A DNA stretch of 64,000 nt from Tricholoma matsutake (lineage: Eukaryota; Basidiomycota; Agaricomycetes; Agaricales; Tricholomataceae), in NCBI GenBank assembly GCA_026075535.2, contig AP026547.1, positions 7,626,001 through 7,690,000 on the forward strand, given 5' to 3'. Numbering within the stretch: the first letter of the stretch is position 1; each line of letters starts with the position of its first letter. The notes below the pieces were generated by a model, which worked only from the letters and a program-made list of their open reading frames with translations, ran no database searches and was not told the DNA's origin. This document shows positions 1 through 12,665 of the stretch, piece after piece. The translations under genes were made by a program, and so were the position numbers.

Positions 1-14
1 AGAGGGTACACAGG

Positions 15-362
15 ATGGAGACAGTACCCAATACTCTCGAAGGCTGGATAAAGGCAGCTTCAAAATACGAAGGCCAATGGAAACAGGCCATGGCAATCCT
101 GGGAAAGACCAGGCAGAACCAGAAGACAAACAAAACAACAAAGAAAGGACAGCCCTCTCTTGACATCAACCGACTGACAAACCAAGAATGCATGGAACAC
201 CTCTGAAAGAGATTGTGTTTCATCTGCCACCAACTCGTCCGACCACAGGGATGGAAAGAACCCCACTCAGATGGGGTCAGCACCCTCTCCCTACCAAAAC
301 TGCTTCACCCAGAAGAAGACTGGGGTGGACACCTACCAGAAGATCCACGCGATGCTGTATGA
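15..362 (+). pseudogene. gag: Element A gag C-terminal remnant
   Basis: The first 60 codons resemble the end of gypsy Gag capsid (PNTLEGWIKAA, then QWKQAMAIL). They are followed after a TGA (204-206) by a degenerate zinc knuckle that keeps only CFIC and a later His. The last Cys of the CCHC motif is not seen. The frame is the same as that of pol downstream and ends at a TGA just before 363. Gag would coat the element RNA in a virus-like particle. The N-terminal part is beyond the window edge. Confidence 0.6.
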
Positions 363-3300
363 ATGGGACGAAGAAGAAAAGGAACAAGCCCTCAACGTCA
401 TGGAGGAATTGGGTTTTTAGAACAGCAGCCTGATACGATGCCAGTCACTGCTGTAGTCTCCCTAGGATCTGTACTCTTGGCTACCATGAATAGACAATCT
501 ATGCACCTGTCTATTTGGGTAGCTGAGTCTGACAATGGGAAAGACGTTGCAACGAACACGCTCCTCAACTCTGGAGCAGGAGGAGTCTTTATTGACTCAA
601 AATTTGTCGAACGAGAAGGGATCAGGACATATCCCTTAGGCCACACCATCTGGGCCACAAACGTAGATGGAACCCTGAATAGGCAGGGAACCATCACAAG
701 ATACATGAAAGGGAGGCTCCACATCAATGGATGGAGCTACCCAATGGAATAGCTAGTCGCTGGACTAGGCAAAGAATCGGTAATCCTGGGTCTGTCATGG
801 CTGCAGGAGGTAAACCCGATCATTGATTGGAAGAAAGGAACTCTTGAGTTCCAAGACAAAGGACGACGGGCTCAAATCCAACAAATCTCGGAGAAGATGA
901 GAAGAGCTGAACAGGCCCTCCCAAACACCCTAAAACTCCCCAGGGTCGGCACTGAAAGGGAGGCACCCAATGACAGAATGGCACAAATCTGATGCATTGT
1001 GGCCAAAACAAGACAGAGGCTCTCTGAAGAGAAAGAGAGAAGCCTTGCCCAAGCCAGATTGGCTGTGGCAAAAACAAGAAAGAGGCTCTCCAAAGAGAAA
1101 GAAGGGAACCTCACCCGAGCCTGACTGGCTGTGGCAAGAACAAAGGAAAGGCTTTCCGAGAACAAAGCAAAGGAGCTGAATTCAGTCCAGAAAGCCATCA
1201 CAAAGACCAAGACCAAGGGCACTCCTAAAGAAGAAAGGAATCTTGAAGCAGCAAGATGCGCCGTTGCCAAGACCCAAGAAAACCAGAGGAAAGAACAACT
1301 GGAGAAGGGCAAAAACAATGGATGCAAAAGGACATGACAAATCATGCAAAAGATGAAAGAATTGCTAACCTCCACAGGGGAGGGAAGCACTGGCAAAAGG
1401 AACATGAAAATGACACTATGAAACAGGATAAACAACCCTCAACAAGGGACTACCCCAACCCACGATTATAGGACCCCAGATCATGGTACCATCAATGCTG
1501 AAGTACCTATGCCCAGGGAGACTCCCCCTCAGGTGAGGGTCAAAGAAGTACCTGATGAGGAACTACTGGCAGACACCGGCATGGAAATACGAGCAATGGG
1601 AGAGACCCATGAACAAGATGTGACAGACCTCCTGATCACATATGTACGATGAGAACTGGTCATTGGCATATTCGAACCACCAGAAGAACCACCCCTCACC
1701 AAGGAACACCAAGGACCGACCCATATGTACATACAGAAAAGAAACACAATCTCCAGGATTACAAAAGCCAAGGACTCCCCACAATATGTATTCTCGAAGA
1801 GTGCATGGATCAGAGCAAAGACATCCATTTCCCAGTGACTCACACATGAACAAGATGGGGGGAGGGAGGCCAGCAAACAGACCCTGGATGACCTACTGCC
1901 ACTGGAATACCAGAAATACAGACAGGCATTTGAAAAAGCTGCATCTGAACAATTCCCAGAATCAAGACCATGGGATCATGTGATTGACTTGAAGGAAGGC
2001 TTTGTACTGAAGGATTGCAAAGTCTACCCACTGACACCAAAGGAACAAGAGAAACTCAATGAGTTTCTAGATGAAAACCTGGAGAAAGGATACATCCGAC
2101 TGTTGAAATCACCCATGGCATCCCCATTCTTCTTCGTGTTGAAGAAGGACTCTGACACTCTGTGACCTTGCCAAGACTATCGCTATCTGAACGAAGGAAC
2201 GATCCGGAACAACTACCCCCTGCCACTGATCAGAGACCTCTTGGACAAGCTAAAAGGAGCAAGATTTTTCACGAAACTTGATATTTGATGGGGATATCAT
2301 AACGTATGGATAAAGAAATGAGACAAGTGGAAGGCAGCATTCAAGACTAACCGAGGGCTATTTGAGCCAATGGTGATGTTCTTTGGGCTGTGCAACTCAC
2401 TGGCAACATTCCAGGCCATGATGAATGATCTCTTCCGAGACATGCTAGATGAAGGATGGCTCGTCATCTATATGGATGACATCCTGATCTTCTCAAAGAC
2501 AGAAGAAGAACACTGGATAAGGACTGAAAGGGTCCTCGAATGACTATGACAATGCAATCTCTACCTGAAAATAGAGAAGTGCAAGTTCAATGTGCAAGAA
2601 GTCGATTTCTTGGGCATGATCATTAGGCCCAACAAACTTGCAATGGACAACATGAAACTGGCTGGGATCAAGGACTGGCCCACGCCAAAGACAGTGAAGG
2701 ATGTAAGATCCTTCCTAGGATTTGGGAACTTCTACTGAAGATTCATCGGACACTTCGCGGATCTGGCTAGACTGCTGAATGATTTGACAAAGAAGAACCA
2801 GAAATTTGAATGGACAAACGACTGCCAGCAGTTGTTCAATGCACTAAAAAGGAAGTTCAATGAAGCCCCAGTACTGCTGATGCCAGACGCAACGAAACCA
2901 TTTGTGGTGGAATCTGAAGCCTCGAAATTTGCAACAGGTGCAGTACTCAGACAACAGGACGCCAACGGAGACTGGCACCCATGTGGATATATCTCTCATT
3001 CTTTCAATGAAGCAGAAAGAAATTACGAGATATACAACAGGGAACTACTGGGAGTAATCCGAGCACTGGAAACATGGAGACACTACCTACAGGGGATGCC
3101 ATTCCCTGTGACAGTACTATCCAATCACAAGAACCTGACATACTTCCATCAGGCACAGAAACTGAACCGATGACAGGCTAGATGGAGCATCTACCTGTCA
3201 CAATTTGACCTGAAGCTACAACATGTACCAGGATCACAGATGGTACAATCTGATGCCCTATCGAGGAGAGCAGATCATATAGCCAAAGAAGACACTGATA

Positions 3301-4796
3301 ACAAGGACAAGACCATCCTCACTGACAAACTATTCATAAAGATGATCGACGCTGAACTCCAGGGAGCCCTGGTCTCAGCAATAATGAAGGACGACCTTGT
3401 AAATGACACTTTATGAGCCCTGAAGAACAATGGAACTCCCCCAATCAAATCTGCATTGGAGGACTGGAAATTCAAAGATGGCCTGCTCTTTTTCAAAGAC
3501 AGATGCTACATGCCACAGGACAAAACCCTCCGCCAAGTGATCATATGGAAATACCATGACAGCATCACGACAGGGCATGCTGGACAATGGCAAATGATTG
3601 AACTGATCTGATGAGACTATGGGTGGCCAGGGATGGCCAACTTCATAAAGAAATATGTTGAAGGCTGCACAAAGTGCCAGCAAATGAAGATCAACACCCA
3701 CCTGACAACCCCACCCCCAACACCGATATCATCCAATGCCAGCAGACCATTCGAGCTGGTAATGACAGATTTCATTATGGACCTGCCTGTAGTAAATGGA
3801 TTTGACTCAATCATGGTCATGGTAGACCATGGTCTTATGAAGGGGGTAATTTCTATCCCTTGCGTGAAGACGATTGATGCACTTGGCACTGCAGACCTCT
3901 ACCTGCACCATGTATACACAAGATTTGGACTCCCTGGAAGAATCATCTCAGACAGAGACCCTCAATTCATGTCCAAACTCTTCTGAGAACTCAGATGACT
4001 GCTCGGAATCAAGCTATCCATGAGCACCGCCTATCACCCCCAGACTGACAGAGAAACAGAGCAAGTAAACCAAGAGCTAGAGGTTTACCTCTGCATGTTC
4101 TGTTCAAACAAACCAGAAGATTGGGAGCATTATCTCCCAACAGCAGAATTCACGCATAACCAGAAGATGCACTCCACAGTAAAACATTTGCCATTTTACT
4201 TGATGATGGAATATCAACCACGCGCTATCCCCACCCCTTATGAAAAGACAAATGTGCTGGCCGCCGAACAGAGAATCCAAGAACTTCTCTCTGCAAGAAG
4301 GGAAGCTCTTGCCGCACACGAACTAGCCAGACAGGCTATGGCCGCCCAAGCAAAAGGGCAATATGAGCCATTCAAAGTTGGAGAGCAAGTGTGGCTCGAC
4401 TCCAAGAACCTGAAGATTGGCTACCCAATGAGAAAATTGCTGCCAAAACAAGAAGGGCCCTTCATGATCAAAGATGCCCTGTCGAGACTGACATACTGAC
4501 TGAAACTGCTGCCAAGATGGAAGATCCACCTGGTCTTCCATGCGGCTTTACTCACACGATACCATGAGAATGACACTCATGGGCGAAACTTCCTGACTCC
4601 ACCACCCGACCTTGTGGAAGGAGAAAACAAATATGAGGTGGAAGTGATCATTGCACACAAGAAGCATGGCAAGACACACCGTTACCTTGTGAAATGGGTT
4701 GACTACCCAACATCCGAAAACACATGGGAACCTGAATCAAACTTGAAGAATGCCCCTGAGATCCTGATGGCATATAAGAAGAGGTACCACCTCTGA
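363..4796 (+). pseudogene. pol: Element A pol: protease, RT, RNase H, integrase, chromodomain (many stops)
   Basis: One frame gives the retroviral-type protease (LLNSGAGG, where Asp of DSG has become Asn, about 570) and the sequence around VILGLSWLQ (about 785). After the linker come RT (SPMASPFFF at 2110; IYMDDILIF at 2467), RNase H ([16 protein letters not shown] at 2900), and integrase with a zinc domain (GCTKCQQ, 3663) and core (MTDF, SDRDPQF, TAYHPQTD). The chromodomain is at 4614-4796 (YLVKWVDYP, WEPESNL). Interruptions include DI*WGY, FY*RFI and E*L*Q, all TGA where relatives have Arg. The protein cannot be made. Confidence 0.9.
998..1195 (+). repeat. Three 66-bp in-frame repeats coding a coiled-coil linker in pol
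   Basis: Units start at 998, 1064 and 1130, each 66 bp (22 codons). They encode the pattern VAKTRQRLSEEKE, VAKTRKRLSKEKE, VARTKERLSENKA. The heptad-like spacing and high Lys/Arg/Glu content predict a coiled coil between protease and RT. The repeat length keeps the reading frame. Confidence 0.8.
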
Positions 4797-4940
4797 TGAG
4801 AACCCCAAACCCCCCTTTCCTGAACACAACACAATGACACCCCTGATACCTGCTAGACAACAATTGATCTGAGACCCATCGAACGTTGACACCCTTCACA
4901 TTTGCCCTCACCCTCCCCCATTGATAAATACAAAAAGAAC

Positions 4941-5378
4941 ATGGCGACTGGACGATGAGTCATTGACCAGTCACCAAGAACAAACAGACTGCCGAAGGGA
5001 CCCTCTTGGGAATGCCCCCATGGAACTATATTCTGGTTAACAAGAGACAACTGGATAGGAAGAGTATCCTTGACTTGCCCAAAATGCTGCCTCTATGCGT
5101 GGAGAAGCACAAAGATGGACTTAACCTGGGTAAAAGCACAATTCGAGGAATGGTGCTTTGAAGGAGAATTAGATGATGAGGACTACTTCCCTGAGGAGTT
5201 TGTCATCGACTGCTATGGCCTGACCCCAAACAGAAGACCACTAATGGGAATTAGCCCCCTACTGTGGAATGACCTTCAGTGGAACACCCACTACAATGAA
5301 GAAAGCAGATTTGAGCTGGCAAGGCAGCTCTTATTTGGATGGCACGGAGAGCTGGGGACATTGCTGTGTTCCAGCTGA
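4941..5378 (+). pseudogene. Element A sense-strand accessory ORF downstream of pol
   Basis: A frame of 145 codons runs from an ATG at 4941 to a stop at 5378, with one TGA at 4956-4958 (again after a CGA). It contains WECPHG and LTCPKCC, about 20 residues apart, and an acidic stretch GELDDEDYFPEEFVIDCYG. It lies between the chromodomain and the 3' LTR, in the sense direction. I do not recognise the family. It may be an extra gene of this element lineage or an extension of pol, and no function is claimed. Confidence 0.4.
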
Positions 5379-5424
5379 AACCCCCACACATTGACACCCC
5401 AGACCACTGAGCACAATTAGGTGT

Positions 5425-5590
5425 GAACTGATCGTCCACAAAGACGTTAAACTACTGATCGTCTGCAAAGACGTTAAACTACCAATCATCCACAAAGACA
5501 TTAAACTACCGATTGTCTGCAAAGACGTTAAACTACTGACCATCTGCAGAGATGTTGAACTACCGAGCATCCGCAAAGATGTAAAACTAT
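5425..5590 (+). repeat. 27-bp tandem repeat, about six copies
   Basis: The unit is close to AAACTACTGATCGTCTGCAA plus AGACGTT. Copies vary mostly by C/T and G/A changes. The array lies in the non-coding 3' part of element A, before the LTR. The rest of 5379-5850 holds no gene that I can recognise. Confidence 0.85.
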
Positions 5591-5850
5591 CGTGATTGCC
5601 CTTGATACTGCATGGACCCTACAGACCCCCCCCCCTTCTGACGACATCACCAACTCCTTGACACCACTACTAGGGGCAGTATAAAACAAAAAGAACCTGA
5701 TCACGGTCCAAGCTTGGACATGAACGGTCCCTCCATCCCACACCCAGACACCAATGCCATGACATACTCACACCACAACTGATTTGACCCCGGAGGAGGA
5801 ACAAAGATTTAGGTCAAAGTGTGGAACTTTTGACTATAATAAGGGGATAA

Positions 5851-6462
5851 TGTTACAATTTTCCTTGTAACTCATGGAACCCGACCAACCAGATGTACCT
5901 GATGATCCCCTCCAGACAGGAGGCACCCCTGATTCATGCTTAGAGTATGCCCTTGACACCAGACACACACACGATGCATGGTGACTCCATGCACCCGAAC
6001 CCATTCCCACACATGCTGTGATACAACAGCCCCTTGACATGAGGTCCATGACGTTGGACTCTCATGATTGACATGCTGTGCCACAGCACTCTGTGACATC
6101 GGATGCCTCATGCAAGGCATGAGGCCTATTGTTTCTATTCATACCTGATATGCATCTACCTTTCCGATTGGATGATAAGGATCTTCCTACTAGTATAAGT
6201 ACTGCGACTTGTAGTAGGGATGTCCTTAGTTTAGATCTAGGCAATCTACAGCCTTAACTTGCAACTTGCAAACTTACTCGAAACCACTAAGGAAACCCCT
6301 TAGTGCATGAACCTGAACGACTCTATGCAGAAGCCCTGCTAGAGTGCACTACCTATCTTACATCGGATGCTCTGAGTAAGACTAGTGCCAAATAACTTGC
6401 CAAGGAAGCACCTCATCGAATGACATTGACTAGATTGAGTGGTTGAGGCTTCGCCCTTAACA
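5851..6462 (+). repeat. Element A 3' LTR
   Basis: It starts TGTTACAATT directly after a purine tract (AAGGGGATAA, 5841-5850) and ends TTAACA, giving inverted ends TGTTA and TAACA over 612 bp. A TATA-like AGTATAAGTA lies near 6190. The 5' LTR is outside the window, so neither the pair nor the target-site duplication can be checked. Confidence 0.7.
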
Positions 6463-7139
6463 GCTCAAGTGTTATATACAATGTGTAGTTGAGTTAGTAA
6501 AGATACAAATGCAGGATGTTCAACAGTGTAGAATGTCTAAATACGAGGCAAAAATGTAGTCAAAACTATGGTGTATATACATGGTGTCACACCTGCAGTG
6601 TTTTATGACAGACCATGGGTTAAACCTGTCACTGCGGTTGTGGTGTTAGAATGGGTGCGGTGTTGACAGGTGTGGGTGCAGTGTGTTAAATTTTACCTGC
6701 AGTGTGACCTGTGCTACACCCTAATCATGACATCAGAATGATGGGAGCATGTCATTCTCGGGGATTGATGGGATTGATGGGAATTTGATGGGAATTTGAT
6801 GGAAAAGTGATGGGGGTGTTAAGTGGGCGCTGATTGATGGGGAATTGATGGGAACATGATGGCAATGCATAGTGGGCATTGTTTCATGGCCTGATTCTAT
6901 ATTTAGCAGTTCTTTGATGCAGATATTGATGCATGCATGCATTGGAGTGTTTTTGGTATATACAGTTGTTTTGTGTGCACATTATGTGTGTTGGTGTGTA
7001 CAGCTGTTTTGCATGCATGTTGTGTGTGTGTTGTAAGTCTGTGAGGGCACCAGCCTCCCCACCCAGAAAAATTGTATGTCTTTCAGATATCTGTTCCATT
7101 TTCTGCCTTTCACCTATCAAGTGCTTCTGTCTCAGTCAT
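6463..7139. other. No gene seen; TGATGGG-rich and GGTGT-bounded stretch
   Basis: No coding region is supported here. 6763-6865 is rich in variants of TTGATGGGAA, probably a degenerate minisatellite. 6583-6720 begins GGTGTCACACCTGCAGTG and ends with the complement of a related GGTGT-starting sequence, which might be the ends of a small DNA element; the match is poor. Confidence 0.4.
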
Positions 7140-8566
7140 CTCTGAACCAGGTTTGGGGATAAAACATTTCCAGAGGTTGGCATGGAATCCAGGGAATGTG
7201 TTGGGGTTGTTGGGTAGTTTCAGTGTATACTCTGAACATTCTGGGTAGGCATGGGTGACTGTATATGGTCCATCATGTCATGGCATGAATTTGGCAACTT
7301 GTTTCTTGCCTTTTTGCTTATAGACATGTTGTCTATTCTCTGTGGATAGCATGACTTGGTCTCCCACCTTGTAGATCTCTTCAGGGGCATGGTGTTCATT
7401 AGCATGATATGCCTGGTGAACCTTGGCTGCTAAGAGGTTGTCTTGTGCTTCTTGAACATTAAGGGCCAGACAAGTAATAATCTTGTGCACAGTGATTTGT
7501 TCAGTGGAAGTATCATTAGGTATGGTACCAATTGGAGGAATGATGTGTGGGGACCTCCCAGTTTTTAGTTGGAAGCCAGAGAATCCAGTGGAGGCATTCA
7601 TTGTATTCATGATGGCAAAATGGATGTGAGGGAGTTCCTTCAACCACCCCTTTTGGTTGTTGTCAACATGATATTGTATGACTTGGTTAACTGTTTTGTT
7701 GGTGTGTTCACTGCTTCCATCTGTCTCAGGATGATATGAGGTTGACATCTTCAGTTTGACTCCAGAGAGTTTATGGAGTGCCATCCAGAGATCAGAGGTA
7801 AATAGGGCATCTCTATCTGATACAAGATGTAGCATTAATCCATTTTTGTAGTACCACTCATCAAAGAGGACTACAGCTAATTGTGCAGCTGTGTAACTCA
7901 AGTGGGTACCTGTAATTTGTATGTCAGCCCCAAGGAGGTCAGTCATGGTCAGGATTGTGTCCTTTCCATCCTCCTCTGGTAATGGGTCCATGAAATCTAG
8001 TGCGACTGTATCAAAACACTCATCAGGAATTGGTAAAGATGTAGTGGTCCTGTGGGTTTGGATATGCAGTTCTTATTTTACTGACACTCCATGCAGGAGG
8101 GTATGTATGCCATCTCTAAGTCACATTGCATGTGTGGCCAATAATAGGAACCACGAAGGGACTCATAGCTTTTGTCAAAGCCAAAGTGTCCCAGAGTGTC
8201 ATGTGTTATATTGTGGAGTAATTCCTGTACTTTGGTGTCTTGGGGAATGAGGAGGCGCTGTCCTACATATATCAGCCCATTGGTGTGTACTGCTCCTTCC
8301 ACTTCCCAAGGCAATGATGTCCTTGGTAACTTGTTTGACAAAATCATCAGTCTTGTAGCCATTGATGATTGCATGGAGAAGGGATTCATTAGTTGATATG
8401 TCTAGAATTCTGGCAGTATGGGAGGGGGCAGGGGATCTGGTATAAGCCATTGCACATGCTGCCAACATGGCATCAGGTGGTGAATCAGGCATTCTAGACA
8501 AGGCATCAGCAGCTGTATTGTCTTCTCCTCAAATATAGGTGATGTCATAATTGTTAGGGAGACACC
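7140..8566 (-). pseudogene. pol: Fragment K: gypsy integrase and RNase H end, same family as C and G
   Basis: Reading on the minus strand, it starts inside RNase H (YDITYI*GEDN, ADALSR). It passes the integrase zinc domain (HDTLGHFGFDKSYESL, then CMEC, about 8080-8210) and continues into the integrase core and C-terminal region (KMSTSYHPETDG, FMDPLPEEDG, 7278-7991). It fades at GFHANLWKCFIPKPG near 7145. RT, gag and both LTRs are absent. Stops and frame changes make it a remnant. The sequence is close to the integrases of C and G below. Confidence 0.85.
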
Positions 8567-9018
8567 CACTATCTGCTAGCTAAGACTGTGTGGGTTCTCT
8601 CTACAAGAAGGGGGCGGGATCCACACTTGTGATGGGGAAACTGATGGTTTTGATGTGAGGGGTTATTACCAAAATTTCACAGAGGGGACAGACGTAATAT
8701 TTTCTCACCTGGAAGTCGAGGCATAAAAGGGGGGTAATGTTAGGAAACCACCCCATTACCTAATAAAATTTCATTTTTATTTTATTATGTTGAATTACAC
8801 TACATGACGCCAAATGACACTACACTTTGATAGCATGAGAATTTTATTTTGCACGCATCAATATGTATGTGCATGTATGAGTGCGTCAGTAACAACAATG
8901 TACAATATATGTAACATAGTATATAAACCCTAAATATATGCCTAGGGGACCCCAGTTGTGTTCTCTTAGGTATTCCACCTACACTTTCAGTATGAAAGGC
9001 CTTTCTCAACCAACTCAT
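8567..9018 (+). mobile_element. Fragment L: plus-strand gypsy 3' end with LTR
   Basis: The sequence GGCATAAAAGGGGGGTAA (8722-8739) looks like a polypurine tract and is followed by TGTTAGG at 8740, the expected LTR start. Inside is a TATATAAACCC TATA-like box near 8925. The right end near 9018 (ACTCATCTAA) is degenerate and meets the chromodomain end of the minus-strand element M. Both outer limits are approximate. No coding domain is left. Confidence 0.5.
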
Positions 9019-12000
9019 CTAAAATTTCATCCCCTCATACACCATTCTTGCAATGTGATGCGGAGCATTCAGATTACATTTAAAGAATTGGGCAATCGTG
9101 TTATGCGCTTGCTTACAATTCTCTTTGGGTTCCCATGAATTATTTTCATTGGTATAGTTTTTCCACTTTATTAAGAACTCCAATTTGCAATTTGTTCTGT
9201 CGAAGACGTGAGTCTAGAATTTTTTCAACTATGTATTCTGGAGCACCTTCTACTATTATCAGAAATTGCAGAGTAGTTTGTTGGCCAGGAATAGTGGGCG
9301 GGCGGTAAGGGCATAGGTGGGATACATTAATCTCAGGATCAATCTTGAATGATCAGGGTAATTTTAGGACTACCACATTAGGCGAGATCACTTTAGAGAT
9401 TGCATATGGGCCAACTTGTTTCTCCATAAGTTTCCTCGAAGGTCGTGGAATATTCAGGTCCTTGGTACTTAGCCACACCAAGTCACCAACTTTGTACTCT
9501 GGAGTGCATGCTCGAGTATGATCCATGTGTCGCATCATGTCATCACGTGCTTTCTTCAATGCTGCCTCTGCTTCCTCTTGTACCTTTTGCATCTTAGATA
9601 CAAAGTCTTCTACCGACTGTACTTTGACTTCCTTCTGGGTTCTACTCCCATGCAAGGATGATATCCATAATTCACAAAAAAGGGTGACATATGAGTAGCC
9701 AAATGGAATTTGTTATTGTGGGAAAATTCAGCAATTGCAAGCCATTCAGGCCAGTCGAGTTGACAAACATACATAGGTACTGCTCCAACTCCTGGTGTAT
9801 TCTTTCTGTCTGCCCATCAGTCTGCGGGTGATATGCCATAGATAATTTAGTTTGAATTCCCAATATGTTGTTCAGCTCTCGCATAAATGCGGAAGCAAAT
9901 TGTGGTCCATGATTGGAGATAACGGTATCAGGTAACCCATGTAACCGCCATATCTGATTTAGATAGAGGCACGCCAAGCCTAATGATGAGGTTTCTGTAG
10001 TAGTAGGAATAATATGGACCTCCTTTGTGAAGTGGTTGCATATTATGAATATTGCATTGTACCCTTGAGCCTCGGGTAATCCAGTAATAAAATCCACAGA
10101 TATATCTCACCATGGCACTTTAGGTATAGGGTTCGGCATTAATTTTCCTGCAGGTTTTTCTGGAAATTTCTTCCCCCTCATGCATGTATCACATCCATCC
10201 ACATACCCCAACACATACTTCAAAATTCCGGGCCACCAATAATTTCTCATTACTAATTCCAATGTCTTCCATCTTCCTGGGTGTCTGGCAGTTGGCATAT
10301 TATGATGTAACCAGACGATCTCCCTTCGCAAATCCTGATCCTTTGGTACATACACTTTTCCTCAAAACAACACCAACCCTTGTTCCTCAGCCCATTCATC
10401 TCCTTTAATATTACCTTTCTTCTCTCCCTTCAGAGCTTTCACGGCTTCCACTACTTCATCATCCATTTCCGAACATTGTCTAATTTTAGACAACATTTCC
10501 ATTTCCGAGCTATCTATTAATAGATGCCCTTGATGCATAGTGCAAATGTGAAAGTATTCGGGTTTGAGTAAGGTAACATTCTTATTGTCCTCCACCCCCC
10601 TTTTATGATCAATATGTCTGGATAATGCATCTGCTTTCCTCATTAAGCTTCCCACTTTGTGGACCAAGTGAAAATTGAAACACAATAGGAATAGTGCCCA
10701 ATGCACTTGCTGGCAATTAAGCTTTTTAGCGGACATGAAGTATTGCAGATTTTGATGATCTGTCCAGATCTCAATCTGCTGTGTACATCCCTCCAAATAA
10801 TGCCTCCATGCCTCCAATGCTCGTATTATCCCCAACATCTCTTTGTCATGCACATCATAATTCCTCTCCACATCATTCAACCCTGGGGACAAATATGCAC
10901 AAGGATGCCATTTGTCATCTTCACACAGCATTGATAATACCGCTCCAGTAGCAAAATCGAATGCATTGGATTCCACTCGCAAAGGGCATGTGAAATCCAC
11001 TGGAGCTAATATTGGTCCCTCCACAAACTTCCTCTTCAACTCCTCAAACACTGTCTGCTGCTGCTCTCCCCACCTCCACACTACTCCCTTTCACATAAGG
11101 TTATGTAAGGGTGCAGCAATTTTAGAAAAATTGTGCACAAAGCGACGATAATAATTTGTGAGTCCCAAGAAGGCTTGAACCTCCTTGACATGGGTGGGTG
11201 CAGGCCAATCTGTGATTGCCTGTACCTTGATCAGATCCATTTTGATCCCATCAGAACTGATCAATAATCCTAGGAACTCAATCTCGCTTGCCCCAAACAC
11301 ACACTTCTCTGGTTTCAAAAATAGATCATTCTCTGCTAACCTCCATAGCACCTCCTGCACTATTGCCTCATGATTCTCTTCATCCTCCATGAATATCAGA
11401 ATGTCATCAATAAATATTATTACCACACCTTTGTCTATTATGTCCTTGAAAATGTCATTCATCATATTTTGAAAGGTCGGGGGACTATTAGTCATCCCAA
11501 AAAACATGACAAGCGGCTCAAAGGATCCTCAATGTGTGGCAAATGCAGCCTTCCACTCATCTCCTTTCTTTATTCATACATTGTTGTATCCCCATAGTAA
11601 ATCCAATTTTGTAAAGACCTTGGCTTTTCCCACCTTGTCAATTATTTCTGAGATCAATGGCAGGGGGTACACGTTCTTCACTGTCCACTCATTCAGATAC
11701 CTATAATCTGTACACATCCTCTTCCTTTGGTCTTTCTTTGGCATGAAGAATATTGGTGATGTCTGCGGTGATTTCAAAGGTCATATGTATCCTTTGCGCA
11801 ATTGCTCCTTCAGGAATGCATCCACTTCTTCTTGGTCCATTGGAGATAATGGATATACCTTCGACTTCTTCAGCACAAACCCTGGCTTCATCTCAATCGC
11901 ATGATCCCATGGCTTCCTCACCAGCATTTGCTCAGACTCCTTCTTCTGGAACACTGACAGATATTCATGATACACTTTTGGCACCCATTCCTCCACTGGC

Positions 12001-12665
12001 TTCTCCACCTTCACGATATTCTTGTCCCAAGACTGTCCTCTACAAATTGCTCTAAAGGTTTGCTTCTGCTCTTCTTTCTCGATCATGACTGGAACTTCCT
12101 CATTTGGCATTTCCTCATCCTCCACTTCCTCCATCATGACAGAATACTTCCTCGGACATTCTTTCTCTTTCTTTTTCCTTTTTTCCTTCTTCATCTTCCT
12201 CCCATACACATTACATTCCTTAGGACAATGAGTCATTTGTACTTTCCCAGTTTTCCAATCAATTTTGGGATTATGCTTCTGTAACCATGGACATCCTATT
12301 ATTAGATTGGTTTTCCCAAGATTGCACACTTCAAATGCAGCTTGCTCCTGATGCTCCTGATACCTTAGTACCATAGTCACCTCCTCCTTGATAGTTCCTC
12401 CACAATTGACTGTTCTGTCAATATTGTACACCATTATAGGTTGCGCCAGCTTGTGTGTGTTAATACTGTTTCCAGTATAATTAAGGACCAATTAATGAAT
12501 AATCCTGTAGCACCACTATCAAGCAATGCTTCCACATCAATCGCTGCATGCGTGTCCACTGTCTTCAGTCCCACAGTCAAGGTGATTTTGGGTTCTACCA
12601 CTTGGGGTAACTCCGAGAACCAGCAGTCTTCCATGGCAAAGAACACTTCCAAGTCATCCATCTCT
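9019..12665 (-). pseudogene. pol: Element M: minus-strand gypsy pol remnant with chromodomain
   Basis: On the minus strand: protease with LLDSGATGLFI (about 12510), RT with IFIDDILIF (about 11400) and FYRRF-like NYYRRFVHNF, and RNase H (RVESNAFDFATGAVL, where the catalytic Asp reads Asn). Integrase follows, with zinc domain (CDTCMRG, 10180) and core (MDFITGLP; SNHGPQF, where Asp reads Asn; MAYHPQTDGQTER). The C-terminal domain is 9353-9655 and the chromodomain 9019-9290 (SWEPKENCK). RT to the integrase core is one frame with TGA stops (GYI*PLKSP, NNV*IKK, VLF*GK). Gag and LTRs are missing. Confidence 0.88.

Larger units (their letters stand above)
1..6462 (+). mobile_element. Element A: decayed Ty3/gypsy chromodomain retrotransposon with 3' LTR
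   Basis: The order gag tail, protease, coiled-coil linker, RT, RNase H, integrase, chromodomain, accessory ORF, polypurine tract and 3' LTR is visible on the plus strand. The 5' LTR and most of gag lie outside the window. Almost all coding matter reads in one frame and is broken by in-frame stops, mainly TGA where relatives have arginine. The element is an old, inactive copy. Confidence 0.9.

Noticed and set aside
6583..6720. A small DNA transposon bounded by GGTGT inverted ends
   Set aside because: The end match is poor and no target duplication was found, so only a note is kept.
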